Shown piece after piece: positions 1-8,814 of a stretch of 64,000 nt of DNA. A program made the position numbers and the translations under genes. Origin of the DNA: Aquimarina agarivorans (GTDB lineage: Bacteria > Bacteroidota > Bacteroidia > Flavobacteriales > Flavobacteriaceae); assembly GCF_000218485.1 (NCBI RefSeq), contig NZ_AFPB01000152.1, forward strand, positions 36,386-100,385, written 5' to 3'. The stretch's first letter is position 1. The number at the start of each line of letters is the position of its first letter. The notes under the pieces are model-generated. The model searched no databases. It was not told where the DNA came from and saw only the letters and a program-made list of their open reading frames with translations.

Positions 1-401
1 GGTACGTTAAGCATTTTTGCAATTGTTTTTGCAATTAATGTTTTTCCAGTACCAGTTTGTCCTACCAAAATAATATTACTTTTTTGGATTTCAATATCAT
101 CATCAGCTTTCTTTTGTAATAATCGCTTATAGTGGTTGTACACAGCAACAGAAATTACTTTTTTTGAAAAATCCTGACCTATTATATAGGTGTCCAAAAA
201 TTGCTTGATAGCTTTTGGTTTGCTTAAAACTAGTTCTTGGCTTAACTCTTCACTTTCTTCATCCTTTGATTCTTCCACAACAATGCCATAGGCCTGTTGT
301 ATGCATCGATCACAAATGTGGGCGTCTAAACCTGCAATTAATAAGTTAGTTTCAGGTTTTTTACGTCCGCAAAAGGAGCATTCTAAATCATCTTTCGCCA
401 T
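1..401 (-). CDS. clpX: ATP-dependent Clp protease ATP-binding subunit ClpX (N-terminal part)
   Basis: Unfoldase that recognises substrates and feeds them to ClpP in the cytosol. Only the first 133 codons are present; the gene runs off the left edge. The N-terminal zinc-binding domain is visible as two CxxC pairs (CSFCGR near residue 8 and CDRC near residue 37), followed by a charged linker and the start of the AAA+ domain with Walker A GQTGTGKT near residue 115. The start is the ATG at 399-401, directly before the conserved [10 protein letters not shown] stretch. It lies downstream of clpP on the same strand with a gap of about 160 bases. The order tig-clpP-clpX is the classical one. No defect is seen in the visible part. 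Confidence 0.97.
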   Translation of the reverse strand, partial: MAKDDLECSFCGRKKPETNLLIAGLDAHICDRCIQQAYGIVVEESKDEESEELSQELVLSKPKAIKQFLDTYIIGQDFSKKVISVAVYNHYKRLLQKKADDDIEIQKSNIILVGQTGTGKTLIAKTIAKMLNV

Positions 402-564
402 TTTTATTTTCGTTCTGGTTATTTATTTATCCGCTATAAGTAGTGGATTTAATTATATAAGGTAAACCTTGACTGTTTTTAGGTTATGGATTTAGTCTCT
501 TTAATTTTGTAAACCCTAAATTCACAACCTAGTTATCTACTATTTTAACGTAGTATTTTTTAAA

Positions 565-1239
565 TTATTTTCGAGAAAGTATTTCATCGATCATACCATA
601 CTCCAATGCTTTTTCAGCCTTCATCCAATAATCACGATCACTGTCGTTATATACTTTTTCGTAAGTTTGACCTGAATGCTTTGCAATAATATTGTAAAGT
701 TCTTCTTTCAGAATTAAAATTTCTCTGGCAGTAATTTCAATATCGCTGGCCTGTCCTTGTGCACCACCTAATGGTTGGTGAATCATGATGCGACTATGTG
801 GTAATGCCGAACGCTTTCCTTTTTGCCCAGCACACATGAGTACAGCACCCATGGAAGCAGCCATACCAGTACAAATAGTGGCAACATCAGGCTTTATAAA
901 TTGCATGGTGTCGTATATGCCCAATCCAGCATATACACTTCCTCCTGGAGAGTTTATGTAAATTTGAATGTCTTTATTAGAATCAGTACTTTCCAAAAAC
1001 AAAAGTTGTGCTTGTACAATGTTAGCAATTTGATCGTTAATTCCAGTTCCTAAAAAAATGATGCGATCCATCATTAATCTTGAAAATACATCCATTGCAA
1101 CAGCATTCATTTGGCGTTCTTCAATAATATTCGGCGTCATACCTATCGGTGTCATAGCACTGGTAATTTTTCCATAATAATTACTATTGATGCCGTGGTG
1201 TTTTGTTGCGTATTTTTCAAATTCTTTTCCGTAATCCAT
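565..1239 (-). CDS. clpP: ATP-dependent Clp protease proteolytic subunit
   Basis: Serine peptidase that forms the barrel of the ClpXP protease. The product has 224 residues. The catalytic serine is in GMAASMGAV, the histidine in [11 protein letters not shown] and the aspartate in the DSDRDYWM region. The INSPGGSV glycine-rich strand that binds substrate is present. The open frame extends 14 codons further upstream, but those residues (hydrophobic, unrelated to ClpP) are unlikely to be translated, so the ATG beginning [11 protein letters not shown] is chosen. It is flanked by tig upstream (about 90 bases) and clpX downstream, all co-oriented, so a shared proteostasis transcript is likely. Confidence 0.96.
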   Translation of the reverse strand: MDYGKEFEKYATKHHGINSNYYGKITSAMTPIGMTPNIIEERQMNAVAMDVFSRLMMDRIIFLGTGINDQIANIVQAQLLFLESTDSNKDIQIYINSPGGSVYAGLGIYDTMQFIKPDVATICTGMAASMGAVLMCAGQKGKRSALPHSRIMIHQPLGGAQGQASDIEITAREILILKEELYNIIAKHSGQTYEKVYNDSDRDYWMKAEKALEYGMIDEILSRK

Positions 1240-1331
1240 ATAAAAAGAAATAATTTTAAGTTTAAAAAAGGCGTAAAACAATTAGTTCTACGCCTTAAAG
1301 ATAAGTATAATTGAGAAAAAATACTTGTTTC

Positions 1332-2654
1332 TTATGACTTATAAGCTTCTTTTACGAAGTCTTCAAAAGTCACTTCTTTTTCTTCTAACTTTGCGTTTTC
1401 TTTATAAAAAGCAAGCAATTTTTGACTCATTAATTGTTCAGAAATACGCTTCACTTCTTCTTGGTTTCCTAAAATTCGACCAGCAATTTCTTCTAATTCT
1501 TTATCTTCAGGGTTAGTTTGACCAAATTGAGCCATTTGCCCTTTGATTAATTCCTTAGCGTGCGATTTGATTTCGTCATAAGTAACCTGCAAATTGTTGT
1601 CGGTAATAATTTTACCTTCAATTAATTGGAAACGTAATCCCTTTTCGCTCTTTTCGTATTCCGCAGCAGCTTCTTCAGCAGATAATTGTTTTTCACCTGA
1701 AACTTGAAGCCATTTCTTTAAAAAGTCAGCAGGCAAGTCAAAAGCCGTATTTTCAATAACGCTTTCTGTAACGGTATTCAATAATTGTTGGTCAGCTTGC
1801 TGTTCAAATTGTCTTTCAGCGTCTTCTTTAATTTTTTCTTTTAATTCAGAAACTGAGGTTACTTCTTTTTCTCCAAAAAGTTTGTCAAATAATTCTTGAT
1901 CTAAGTCAGCTAAAATACGTTCGTTAATTTCTGAAATTGTAAAAGTAACATCTACGTCAATGCTGTCCTTTTGTTCCTGAGAAACCCCTACTAAGCTTAC
2001 CAATAATTGGTCGTTTTCAAATAAATCCTTTGTGTTTACAGTAATTACGTCATTTACTTTAGCGCCAATAAACTGTTCTTTAGTCTTTTCTTGTAACGCA
2101 TCTATTTCAACGGTTGCCTGTTTGCTTATTGAAGCAGCTTCATTTTCGAATAAACCAGCAACAACATTATCATTTGCTACAGTGTCAACAGGAGTTAATT
2201 TGCCATATTGTTTTTGAATTGATTTGATTTGGTTGTCAATCATTTCATCAGTAGCCACAATTTTGTATTGTGTTATGGAGTCATCTCCTTGTAAATTTAC
2301 ATCAAATTTGGGGGCTAATCCTAGTTCAAATTCAAATTCAAATTTTTCAGCATCCCAGCTAAAGTCAGCTTGCTCTTTTGGTAAAGGATTCCCTAAAACA
2401 TCTAATTTTTCCTCAGTAAGGTACTTGTTTAATGATTCCTGAATCAATTTGTTGATTTCATCAACTATAACGGCTTGTCCGTATTGTTTTTTAACCATTC
2501 CCATAGGCACGTGACCTTTTCTAAAACCAGGGATATTGGCATTTTTTCTATAGTCTTTCAGTATCTTTTCAACACGATCACTGTAATCTTCTTTTTCGAT
2601 ATTTACGGTAACTACCGCATTCAAATCATCAATCTGCTCTTTAGAAATGTTCAT
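1332..2654 (-). CDS. tig: Trigger factor
   Basis: Ribosome-associated chaperone for nascent chains. The 440-residue product starts MNISKEQIDDLNAVV. It contains the ribosome-docking signature in NIPGFRKGHVPMGM near residue 42 and a long charged helical C-terminal arm. The middle PPIase region is weakly conserved, as is usual in Bacteroidota. A longer frame with 12 extra residues exists, but the chosen ATG matches the family start. It is the first gene of the leftward tig-clpP-clpX cluster. The 288-base region between it and the divergent transporter at 2943 should hold both promoters. Confidence 0.94.
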   Translation of the reverse strand: MNISKEQIDDLNAVVTVNIEKEDYSDRVEKILKDYRKNANIPGFRKGHVPMGMVKKQYGQAVIVDEINKLIQESLNKYLTEEKLDVLGNPLPKEQADFSWDAEKFEFEFELGLAPKFDVNLQGDDSITQYKIVATDEMIDNQIKSIQKQYGKLTPVDTVANDNVVAGLFENEAASISKQATVEIDALQEKTKEQFIGAKVNDVITVNTKDLFENDQLLVSLVGVSQEQKDSIDVDVTFTISEINERILADLDQELFDKLFGEKEVTSVSELKEKIKEDAERQFEQQADQQLLNTVTESVIENTAFDLPADFLKKWLQVSGEKQLSAEEAAAEYEKSEKGLRFQLIEGKIITDNNLQVTYDEIKSHAKELIKGQMAQFGQTNPEDKELEEIAGRILGNQEEVKRISEQLMSQKLLAFYKENAKLEEKEVTFEDFVKEAYKS

Positions 2655-2942
2655 TCTGGCTATTATTAAGTAGAAATAAATTGGGTGCAAAAGTAATACA
2701 TTTTTAAAGGTTTACCAATTTTTAATTTCTTACAGAAAGTTAAAAAGTGTAAAGTATAAAAACTAACATTGCTAGGAATCTATTAACGCTAAAATGTAAC
2801 GTCAATTTGTGCCTTATTTTTATTTTTTGATTTCAAAATATGCAATGGTAATGATGTATTTAAAATTTCAAATTAAACATATAATCACTAAAGACAGCTC
2901 ATAAATACCATGTATTTTTGAAAAGTAGGCAATCAAAAAAAA

Positions 2943-3848
2943 ATGGAAAATTTTATAATTATAGCGATCTCTATACTATCTGGAGTGTTTTTGAAAAAGT
3001 TTAGAGCATTGCCAAAGGATAGTCATAAAATTATCAATCTTTGGATAATATATGTTGCTTTACCTGCAATCACTTTACATAACATTCCAAAAATGCAATG
3101 GAATTTGGAGTTGTTATTGCCAATAGCCATGCCGTTAATTGTTTTTATTGCGGCATTTTTGTTTATACAACTTTTAGGAAGATTTATGTATTTAGGCAAA
3201 AGTCTAAAAGGAGCTTTGTTACTTACAATTGGTTTTTCAAACTTGTCCTTTTTGGGATTTCCTTTAACGGAAGCTTACTATGGGAAACAAGGATTGCAAT
3301 TAGCTATTTTATGTGATCAGGTTGGGTTTATTACTTTATCAAGCTTAGGAATAATTACGGCTAGTTATGCATCCGCAACTGATAAATCTGATTTCAGTGG
3401 CATTTCAATTTTAAAAAAACTGATTATTTTTCCACCAACCATTGCATTTGTTTTAGCGTTAGTTTTGCCTAAAATTGTAAATTTTAATGGAATTGCAATA
3501 GATGTAGTTTTAAAAAGTTTTGGAGGTACTATGGTTCCAATGGCTTTGTTTTCAGTTGGTATGCAATTGCAATTTAAACATTGGAAATCAGATAAGTTGT
3601 TGTTAGTAGCAGCGTTGTCTTATAAATTATTTCTTGCTCCGCTATTAATTATGCTCATTAGTGGATTCTTTATAATTGACAAGTTTGTAATTCAAGTGAG
3701 TGTTTTAGAGGCAGCAATGGCGCCTATGGTAACTAGCGTAATTGTAGCAACCGAATTTGGACTAAAACCTAAATTGTGTAGTATGATTTTAAGTTTTGGA
3801 ATTCCAATTTCTTTTATTACCACTTATTTATGGTATTATTTTTTGTAA
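2943..3848 (+). CDS. AEC family (auxin efflux carrier-like) transporter
   Basis: Predicted inner-membrane secondary transporter of 301 residues with about ten hydrophobic segments arranged as two inverted halves, the layout of the AEC/PIN fold. Family-like features include the N-terminal short hydrophobic segment followed by KKFRALPKDSHKIINLWIIY, the GFSNLSFLGFPL segment in the first half and the APMVTSVIVATEFGL segment near the end. Bacterial members carry malate or other organic anions, but the substrate here cannot be told. It is monocistronic and divergent from tig. About 600 bases without genes follow. Confidence 0.85.
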   Translation: MENFIIIAISILSGVFLKKFRALPKDSHKIINLWIIYVALPAITLHNIPKMQWNLELLLPIAMPLIVFIAAFLFIQLLGRFMYLGKSLKGALLLTIGFSNLSFLGFPLTEAYYGKQGLQLAILCDQVGFITLSSLGIITASYASATDKSDFSGISILKKLIIFPPTIAFVLALVLPKIVNFNGIAIDVVLKSFGGTMVPMALFSVGMQLQFKHWKSDKLLLVAALSYKLFLAPLLIMLISGFFIIDKFVIQVSVLEAAMAPMVTSVIVATEFGLKPKLCSMILSFGIPISFITTYLWYYFL

Positions 3849-4452
3849 AAGAAGTTTTTTAATAAAAACGAATTGATTAATAATGCCACATTTTTGAGAC
3901 GTACTTGACGTTTTGAAACCATATTGATACATTTGGCTGGAATTTTAAGGAAGTTATATAATTAAATTAACAGTCTTTTAACGAATATTTTTGCTCAGTT
4001 ATCTATTTTCCAAAAAAACTATGTTTTTTTTCTACACTATTTTTGGTGATATCATCAAGAGCTAAAAATCGGCAGATTAGCAAATTTTTTAAAGCAATCT
4101 TTAAATTAAGTGTTTTTTAATAATTTAAATTGTGTGATAATTAATTCATTCAAATGCAAATAGTTAATTGTTGGTTTAAGGAGAAATAAACACTTGAAAA
4201 AATTATTTTACAAAATAAATTTAGTCTTTAAAAATTGTTATTTTTTCCTACAAGAACAAAAAACACAGCCTTATTTTTGTAGGAAAATACCTTCATTTAA
4301 TTAAACGGGATTGCGTAAAACTTGATTAGTACATACATTTGACAACTATTATTTTTTGTAAAGTTCACAGGAAACTTTAGAAAAAATGATTGCGAATACA
4401 CAACATCATAGGGGGCTTACTTATAATAGTTGAATGTCAAAAGTAACTAAGT
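3849..4452. other. Gene-free AT-rich region before the SprB-like gene
   Basis: About 600 bases with no open frame of convincing length. It is very AT-rich with many homopolymer tracts. A TATTTTTG box (TAnnTTTG type) sits at 3986-3993 without a convincing upstream TTG. The long leader could hold promoter and regulatory sites for the large surface-protein gene at 4453. No RNA gene or clear hairpin terminator was recognised. Confidence 0.5.
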
Positions 4453-7400
4453 ATGAAGAAGTTTTTATTTATATATCTTCAGTTCCAAATTGTATTGTTT
4501 TTTGCAAGTAATTATAACTTCAGCATAATCAAGGCTCAAACTTTAAGAAATGCCGTAGAGGATGAAGACTTAGTTTGTCAAAATAGTGCTAACAATGTTA
4601 TTGATATTCTAGTCAATGATACCTTTGGGACAGCTGGTCCAAATACTTCAACCGATCATTTACAAGTAACAGGAGTAACTGATGCAGGCGGGAACATCCG
4701 TGTTTCGGATAATGGGACTTCGGATGACTTATTGGATGACTTCATTTTGTATGATAGTCCTGCAGGATTTTCTGGTTTTGATAGTTTTTCATATATCATT
4801 GTTGATGAAAATGGGGATACTGATAGCGCAACCGTTCGAGTTGAAGTTATTAATACTGCTGGCTGTAGTAGTGTTAACGCTGAAAATGATTCGTTTGAAA
4901 TTGATGAAGATTCTGATACAATCAATTTCAGGGTACTTGTCAACGATACTTTTGGTGTGCGTGGGGCTAGTGAAAGTGCTATTGCCATAATAAGCGGCCC
5001 TTCTAACGGTATGGCCAACGTAAATAGTAATGGTACACCTGCCGATCCAACAGATGATAGTATTGATTATAAGCCAGCTAAAGATTATTTTGGCACCGAT
5101 CAAATTACTTATGAGATTTGTGATGCTGGACGTGGGTGTGATACAGCTACAATTTCAATTACAGTTGTAAATTTGAATGATATTCCCAACGCGTTGTTTG
5201 ATTCAGCTGAGGTTGATGAAAATTCAAGCAATAATGAAATTGATGTTTTAGATAATGATACTTTTGGAGGCGATGGTCCTGGAACCACTTCAATTAACAT
5301 AACTGTGCCTCCAATAAATGGAGTCGCAACAGTTGACGATCAAGGTACGCCAGCAGATGTTACTGATGATATCATTCTTTATACTCCTACAGTAAATTCA
5401 TCGGCAAATGATTCATTATCATATGAAATCTGTGATGTTGATGGCGAGTGTGCAAGCGCTTCTGTAAATATTATGGTAAATGAAGTTAATGGCTTGCCGG
5501 TAGCAATTGCTGATGATTTTTCAATAAATGAAGATGCCATTCTTAGTTTACTAAACGTGCTTTCCAACGATGATTTCGGAAGCGACGGTGCGGGTTCTTT
5601 TACTGTAGTAGGTCTTCCGGCCAATGGTACTGTAATTGTGAATGCAGGAACTGATGTTACAGATCCTACGGATGATGTTTTAGAATACACGCCTAATCCT
5701 AATTTTTTTGGTAATGATGCGTTGACTTATGAAATCTGTGATAGTAATGGTGATTGTGTTGTTGGTAATGTTGCTATAGTCATAGAAGCAGTTAATGACC
5801 TTCCTAGTCCTGTGGACGACCTTAATATGGTAGCTGAGGATTCTGTGAACAATGAAATTAATGTGCTTGATAACGATAGTTTCGGAGGGGACGGTCCAAG
5901 TACTACAGCCATAACAATTACGATAAATCCAACAAATGGAGTCGCTACGGTGAATACAAACGGAACGCCCAATGATCCAACGGATGATATTTTAGAATAT
6001 ATACCAAATCCAGATTTTTTTGGGAACGATGAATTAACTTACCAAATTTGTGATGCTGACGGTAGTTGCGAAACTGCTAAAGTTGAGATATCGGTAACTA
6101 ATGATACAACGGACCTACCAAATGCAGTAGATGATATGGCTACTATTAGTGAAGACTCAGTAGATAATGAAATCAATGTATTGGAAAATGATACTTTTGG
6201 TGGCGATGGAGCAGGGAATACGGCCATTGCTATTACCGTAACTCCGACCAATGGAGTCGCTACGGTAAATACAAATGGAACGCCTAATGATCCAACAGAT
6301 AATACTATAACGTATACGCCAGAGTCAAATTTTTTCGGTACAGATATCTTAACGTACGAAATCTGCGATGCAAGTACTGATTGTACAACGGCAGTAGTTA
6401 CAATAACGGTTACCAATGATCCGTCTGACACTCCAGTGGCCGTTGAAGATTCCATTACGGTTGATGAAGATTCTTCAGATAATGAAATCAATGTATTAGA
6501 AAATGATGATTTTGGTGGTGATGGAGCTGGCAATACGGCTATTGCCATTACCGTAAATCCAACAAATGGAGTCGCTACGGTAAATACAAACGGAACGCCC
6601 AATGATCCAACGGATGATATTGTAACGTATACGCCAGAGCTAAACTTTTTTGGAACAGATACCTTAACCTACGAAATCTGTGATGCAAGTGCCGATTGTA
6701 TAACGGCGGTAGTTACAATTACGGTTACTAATAATACTTTTGATACTCCTGTGGCCGTTGAAGATTCCATTACGGTAGATGAAGATTCAACCAATAACGA
6801 AATCAATATATTGGATAATGATACTTTTGGTGGTGATGGAGCTAGTACTACAGCTGCTATTAAAATTATCAGTGATCCAACAAATGGCATAGCAACTATT
6901 AGTACTAATGACACTGCAGAAAATCCATTTGATGATTTTTTACTATATACACCTGATCCTGAATTTTCGGGAGTAGATACACTTATTTATGAAATTTGTG
7001 ATACCAACGGCGACTGTGATCAAGCTGAGGTAACCATTACTGTTAATGAATTGATTACTAGTAATCCACAACTGAGCCTGCTTAAGTCTGGTAACTATGT
7101 AGATGCGAATAATGATGGGATATTGAATTCAGGGGATATTATTGAATACACTTTTACAATAATTAATACTGGAAATGAGGTTTTAACTGATATTAATGTC
7201 ACGGATTTGTTAGCTGGAGTTGTGGTGTCAGGAGTGCCATTTTCGCTTAATCCGCAAGAAGAAGATAGTACCACTTTTTCCGCCACTTATACAATTAATG
7301 CATCAGACATTACCAATGGACAGGTAATTAATCAAGCAATGGTTATTGCCACATCTCCATCAGGAGATAGTGTAATTGATGATTCTGATGACCCCGATGA

Positions 7401-7794
7401 TCCAAGTAATATAGATTCTAATAATGATGGAGAGCCTGATGACCCCACGATTATTAAATTAGAGCCTGAAAATGATGATACAGAAACTGATGTGACCGTT
7501 TTTGAAACCTTTACTCCTAACGGTGATGCGGTAAATGATGAGTTTGTAATTAAAAATTTAGAAAATTATCCAATAAATACGCTCAAAATTTTCAATAGAT
7601 GGGGATTGAAAGTTTTTGAAGAAGATGGCTACGGACAGGCTGATTCATCAAAATTTGTGGGACAAAGTGACGGTCGCGCAACAATAAATAGGAGCGCAAA
7701 ATTACCAACAGGAACATACTTTTACACACTGAATTACCAAAACTCTAACGGAGACGCTAAAACTAAAGCGGGCTCATTCTATTTAGTTAAATAG
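4453..7794 (+). CDS. SprB-like repetitive surface protein with T9SS type B sorting domain
   Basis: Predicted large adhesin exported by the type IX secretion system, 1113 residues. A signal peptide covers about residues 1-29. Eight tandem Ig/cadherin-like repeats of about 104 residues follow (roughly 35-865). Each has an acidic NDTFGGDG-type turn, a D(P)TDD loop and an EICD motif, which are probable calcium sites. A DUF11-type domain lies at about 872-985 and an Asp-rich linker at about 985-1015. The C-terminal domain (about 1017-1113) has the TPNGDAVNDEF and FNRWG motifs of gliding-motility-associated type B CTDs. Units 5 to 7 are very similar even at DNA level. It is followed by PorP/SprF and OmpA genes, as in sprB-sprF loci. 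The ligand is unknown. Confidence 0.9.
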   Translation: MKKFLFIYLQFQIVLFFASNYNFSIIKAQTLRNAVEDEDLVCQNSANNVIDILVNDTFGTAGPNTSTDHLQVTGVTDAGGNIRVSDNGTSDDLLDDFILYDSPAGFSGFDSFSYIIVDENGDTDSATVRVEVINTAGCSSVNAENDSFEIDEDSDTINFRVLVNDTFGVRGASESAIAIISGPSNGMANVNSNGTPADPTDDSIDYKPAKDYFGTDQITYEICDAGRGCDTATISITVVNLNDIPNALFDSAEVDENSSNNEIDVLDNDTFGGDGPGTTSINITVPPINGVATVDDQGTPADVTDDIILYTPTVNSSANDSLSYEICDVDGECASASVNIMVNEVNGLPVAIADDFSINEDAILSLLNVLSNDDFGSDGAGSFTVVGLPANGTVIVNAGTDVTDPTDDVLEYTPNPNFFGNDALTYEICDSNGDCVVGNVAIVIEAVNDLPSPVDDLNMVAEDSVNNEINVLDNDSFGGDGPSTTAITITINPTNGVATVNTNGTPNDPTDDILEYIPNPDFFGNDELTYQICDADGSCETAKVEISVTNDTTDLPNAVDDMATISEDSVDNEINVLENDTFGGDGAGNTAIAITVTPTNGVATVNTNGTPNDPTDNTITYTPESNFFGTDILTYEICDASTDCTTAVVTITVTNDPSDTPVAVEDSITVDEDSSDNEINVLENDDFGGDGAGNTAIAITVNPTNGVATVNTNGTPNDPTDDIVTYTPELNFFGTDTLTYEICDASADCITAVVTITVTNNTFDTPVAVEDSITVDEDSTNNEINILDNDTFGGDGASTTAAIKIISDPTNGIATISTNDTAENPFDDFLLYTPDPEFSGVDTLIYEICDTNGDCDQAEVTITVNELITSNPQLSLLKSGNYVDANNDGILNSGDIIEYTFTIINTGNEVLTDINVTDLLAGVVVSGVPFSLNPQEEDSTTFSATYTINASDITNGQVINQAMVIATSPSGDSVIDDSDDPDDPSNIDSNNDGEPDDPTIIKLEPENDDTETDVTVFETFTPNGDAVNDEFVIKNLENYPINTLKIFNRWGLKVFEEDGYGQADSSKFVGQSDGRATINRSAKLPTGTYFYTLNYQNSNGDAKTKAGSFYLVK
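5800..6760 (+). repeat. Tandem about 315-base coding repeats inside the adhesin gene
   Basis: The same DNA string around aatggagtcgctacggt recurs near 5936, 6251 and 6566, exactly 315 bases apart. Surrounding sequence (aatacaaa(c/t)ggaacgcc(c/t)aatgatccaac) is almost unchanged. This is higher DNA similarity than the older, diverged repeats on either side, so units 5-7 probably arose by recent duplication or are kept alike by gene conversion. Repeat number may vary between strains. Confidence 0.85.
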
Positions 7795-7842
7795 ATCAAA
7801 AAACTCATTTATTTGAAAATTAATCGTCAGAGAATTATGTGT

Positions 7843-8811
7843 ATGAAGGAGGTGTTAAAAAAAATTATGTTATTTATTATCTTGTCACTTTGTTTTTCAG
7901 TGACAGGTCAGCAAGATGCTCAGTACACTCAATATATGTATAACACGGCTATCATTAATCCGGCGTATACTGGTAGCAGAGGTAAAACTAGCATTTCAGG
8001 ATTAAGCCGAAGGCAATGGGTTGGATTTGAAGGAGGTCCAGCAACGCATACACTAGCTTTTGAAACTCCATTGGATCGATTTAGTAATTTCAATTACGGA
8101 CTTTCAATTATTAGCGATCATATAAAACCTACCACGGAAACTAATTTCAGTTTGGATTTTGCTTATAGATTAAGAGTAACAGATACTGGCTTTTTACGAT
8201 TTGGAACAAAAATAGGAGGAAATTTGCTCAATGCGAATTTAACCAACCTTTCCAGAGAAGAAACAATTGATAATGCTCTCTTAAACGACATTGATAATAA
8301 GTTTATACCCAATTTTGGTTTGGGTGTTTATTACCATAATGACCAATTTTACGCAGGAATAAGTGCGCCTAATATGTTGACTACAAATTTTTTTAATGAA
8401 GAAAGTGTATCCTCAAGTGCAGGGAATACAGTATTGCTTTCAAAACAAAGAGTCAATTATTATTTTATTGCTGGACATACTTTTGACTTGAGTTATAACG
8501 TTAAGTTTAAACCAGCTGTACTCACTAAAGTTGTTTCAGGTGCACCGTTGCAGGTTGATATTTCAGTAAATTTTTTGATTTTTCAAAAATTTACCGTTGG
8601 TACAGCTTACAGGTTAAGCGCCGCATTTAGTGGTTTATTTGGGTATCAACTTTCAAAATCATTAATGGTGGGATTATCGTATGATGTTGATGCATCCGAG
8701 CTGATAAGTACAAGTACAAATTATGGAAGTTTTGAATTTGTGATGAGGTATGATTTGAAAAACAAATTAAATCTTACTTCAAAAAGAATGTTAACCCCTC
8801 GTTTTTTCTAG
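7843..8811 (+). CDS. PorP/SprF family type IX secretion system membrane protein
   Basis: Outer-membrane beta-barrel-like protein of the PorP/SprF family. These assist secretion or surface attachment of type B CTD proteins such as SprB. The 322-residue product has a signal peptide (MKEVLKKIMLFIILSLCFSVTGQ) followed by the family hallmark QYMYNTAIINPAYTGSRG and alternating beta strands to the C-terminus. The frame opens at a TTG at 7813, but the ATG at 7843 gives the proper signal peptide and is preferred. It sits 48 bases after the adhesin gene and ends 3 bases before the OmpA gene, so the three are almost certainly one operon. Confidence 0.92.
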   Translation: MKEVLKKIMLFIILSLCFSVTGQQDAQYTQYMYNTAIINPAYTGSRGKTSISGLSRRQWVGFEGGPATHTLAFETPLDRFSNFNYGLSIISDHIKPTTETNFSLDFAYRLRVTDTGFLRFGTKIGGNLLNANLTNLSREETIDNALLNDIDNKFIPNFGLGVYYHNDQFYAGISAPNMLTTNFFNEESVSSSAGNTVLLSKQRVNYYFIAGHTFDLSYNVKFKPAVLTKVVSGAPLQVDISVNFLIFQKFTVGTAYRLSAAFSGLFGYQLSKSLMVGLSYDVDASELISTSTNYGSFEFVMRYDLKNKLNLTSKRMLTPRFF

Positions 8812-8814
8812 GTT

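Noticed and set aside
6039..6602. 187-codon frame on the - strand inside the adhesin gene
   Set aside because: It is a shadow of the repetitive coding sequence on the + strand, with periodic composition and no family match.
4453..7794. Adhesin repeats considered as a toxin or polymorphic system
   Set aside because: No toxin domain or immunity gene is present; the C-terminus is a T9SS type B sorting domain.
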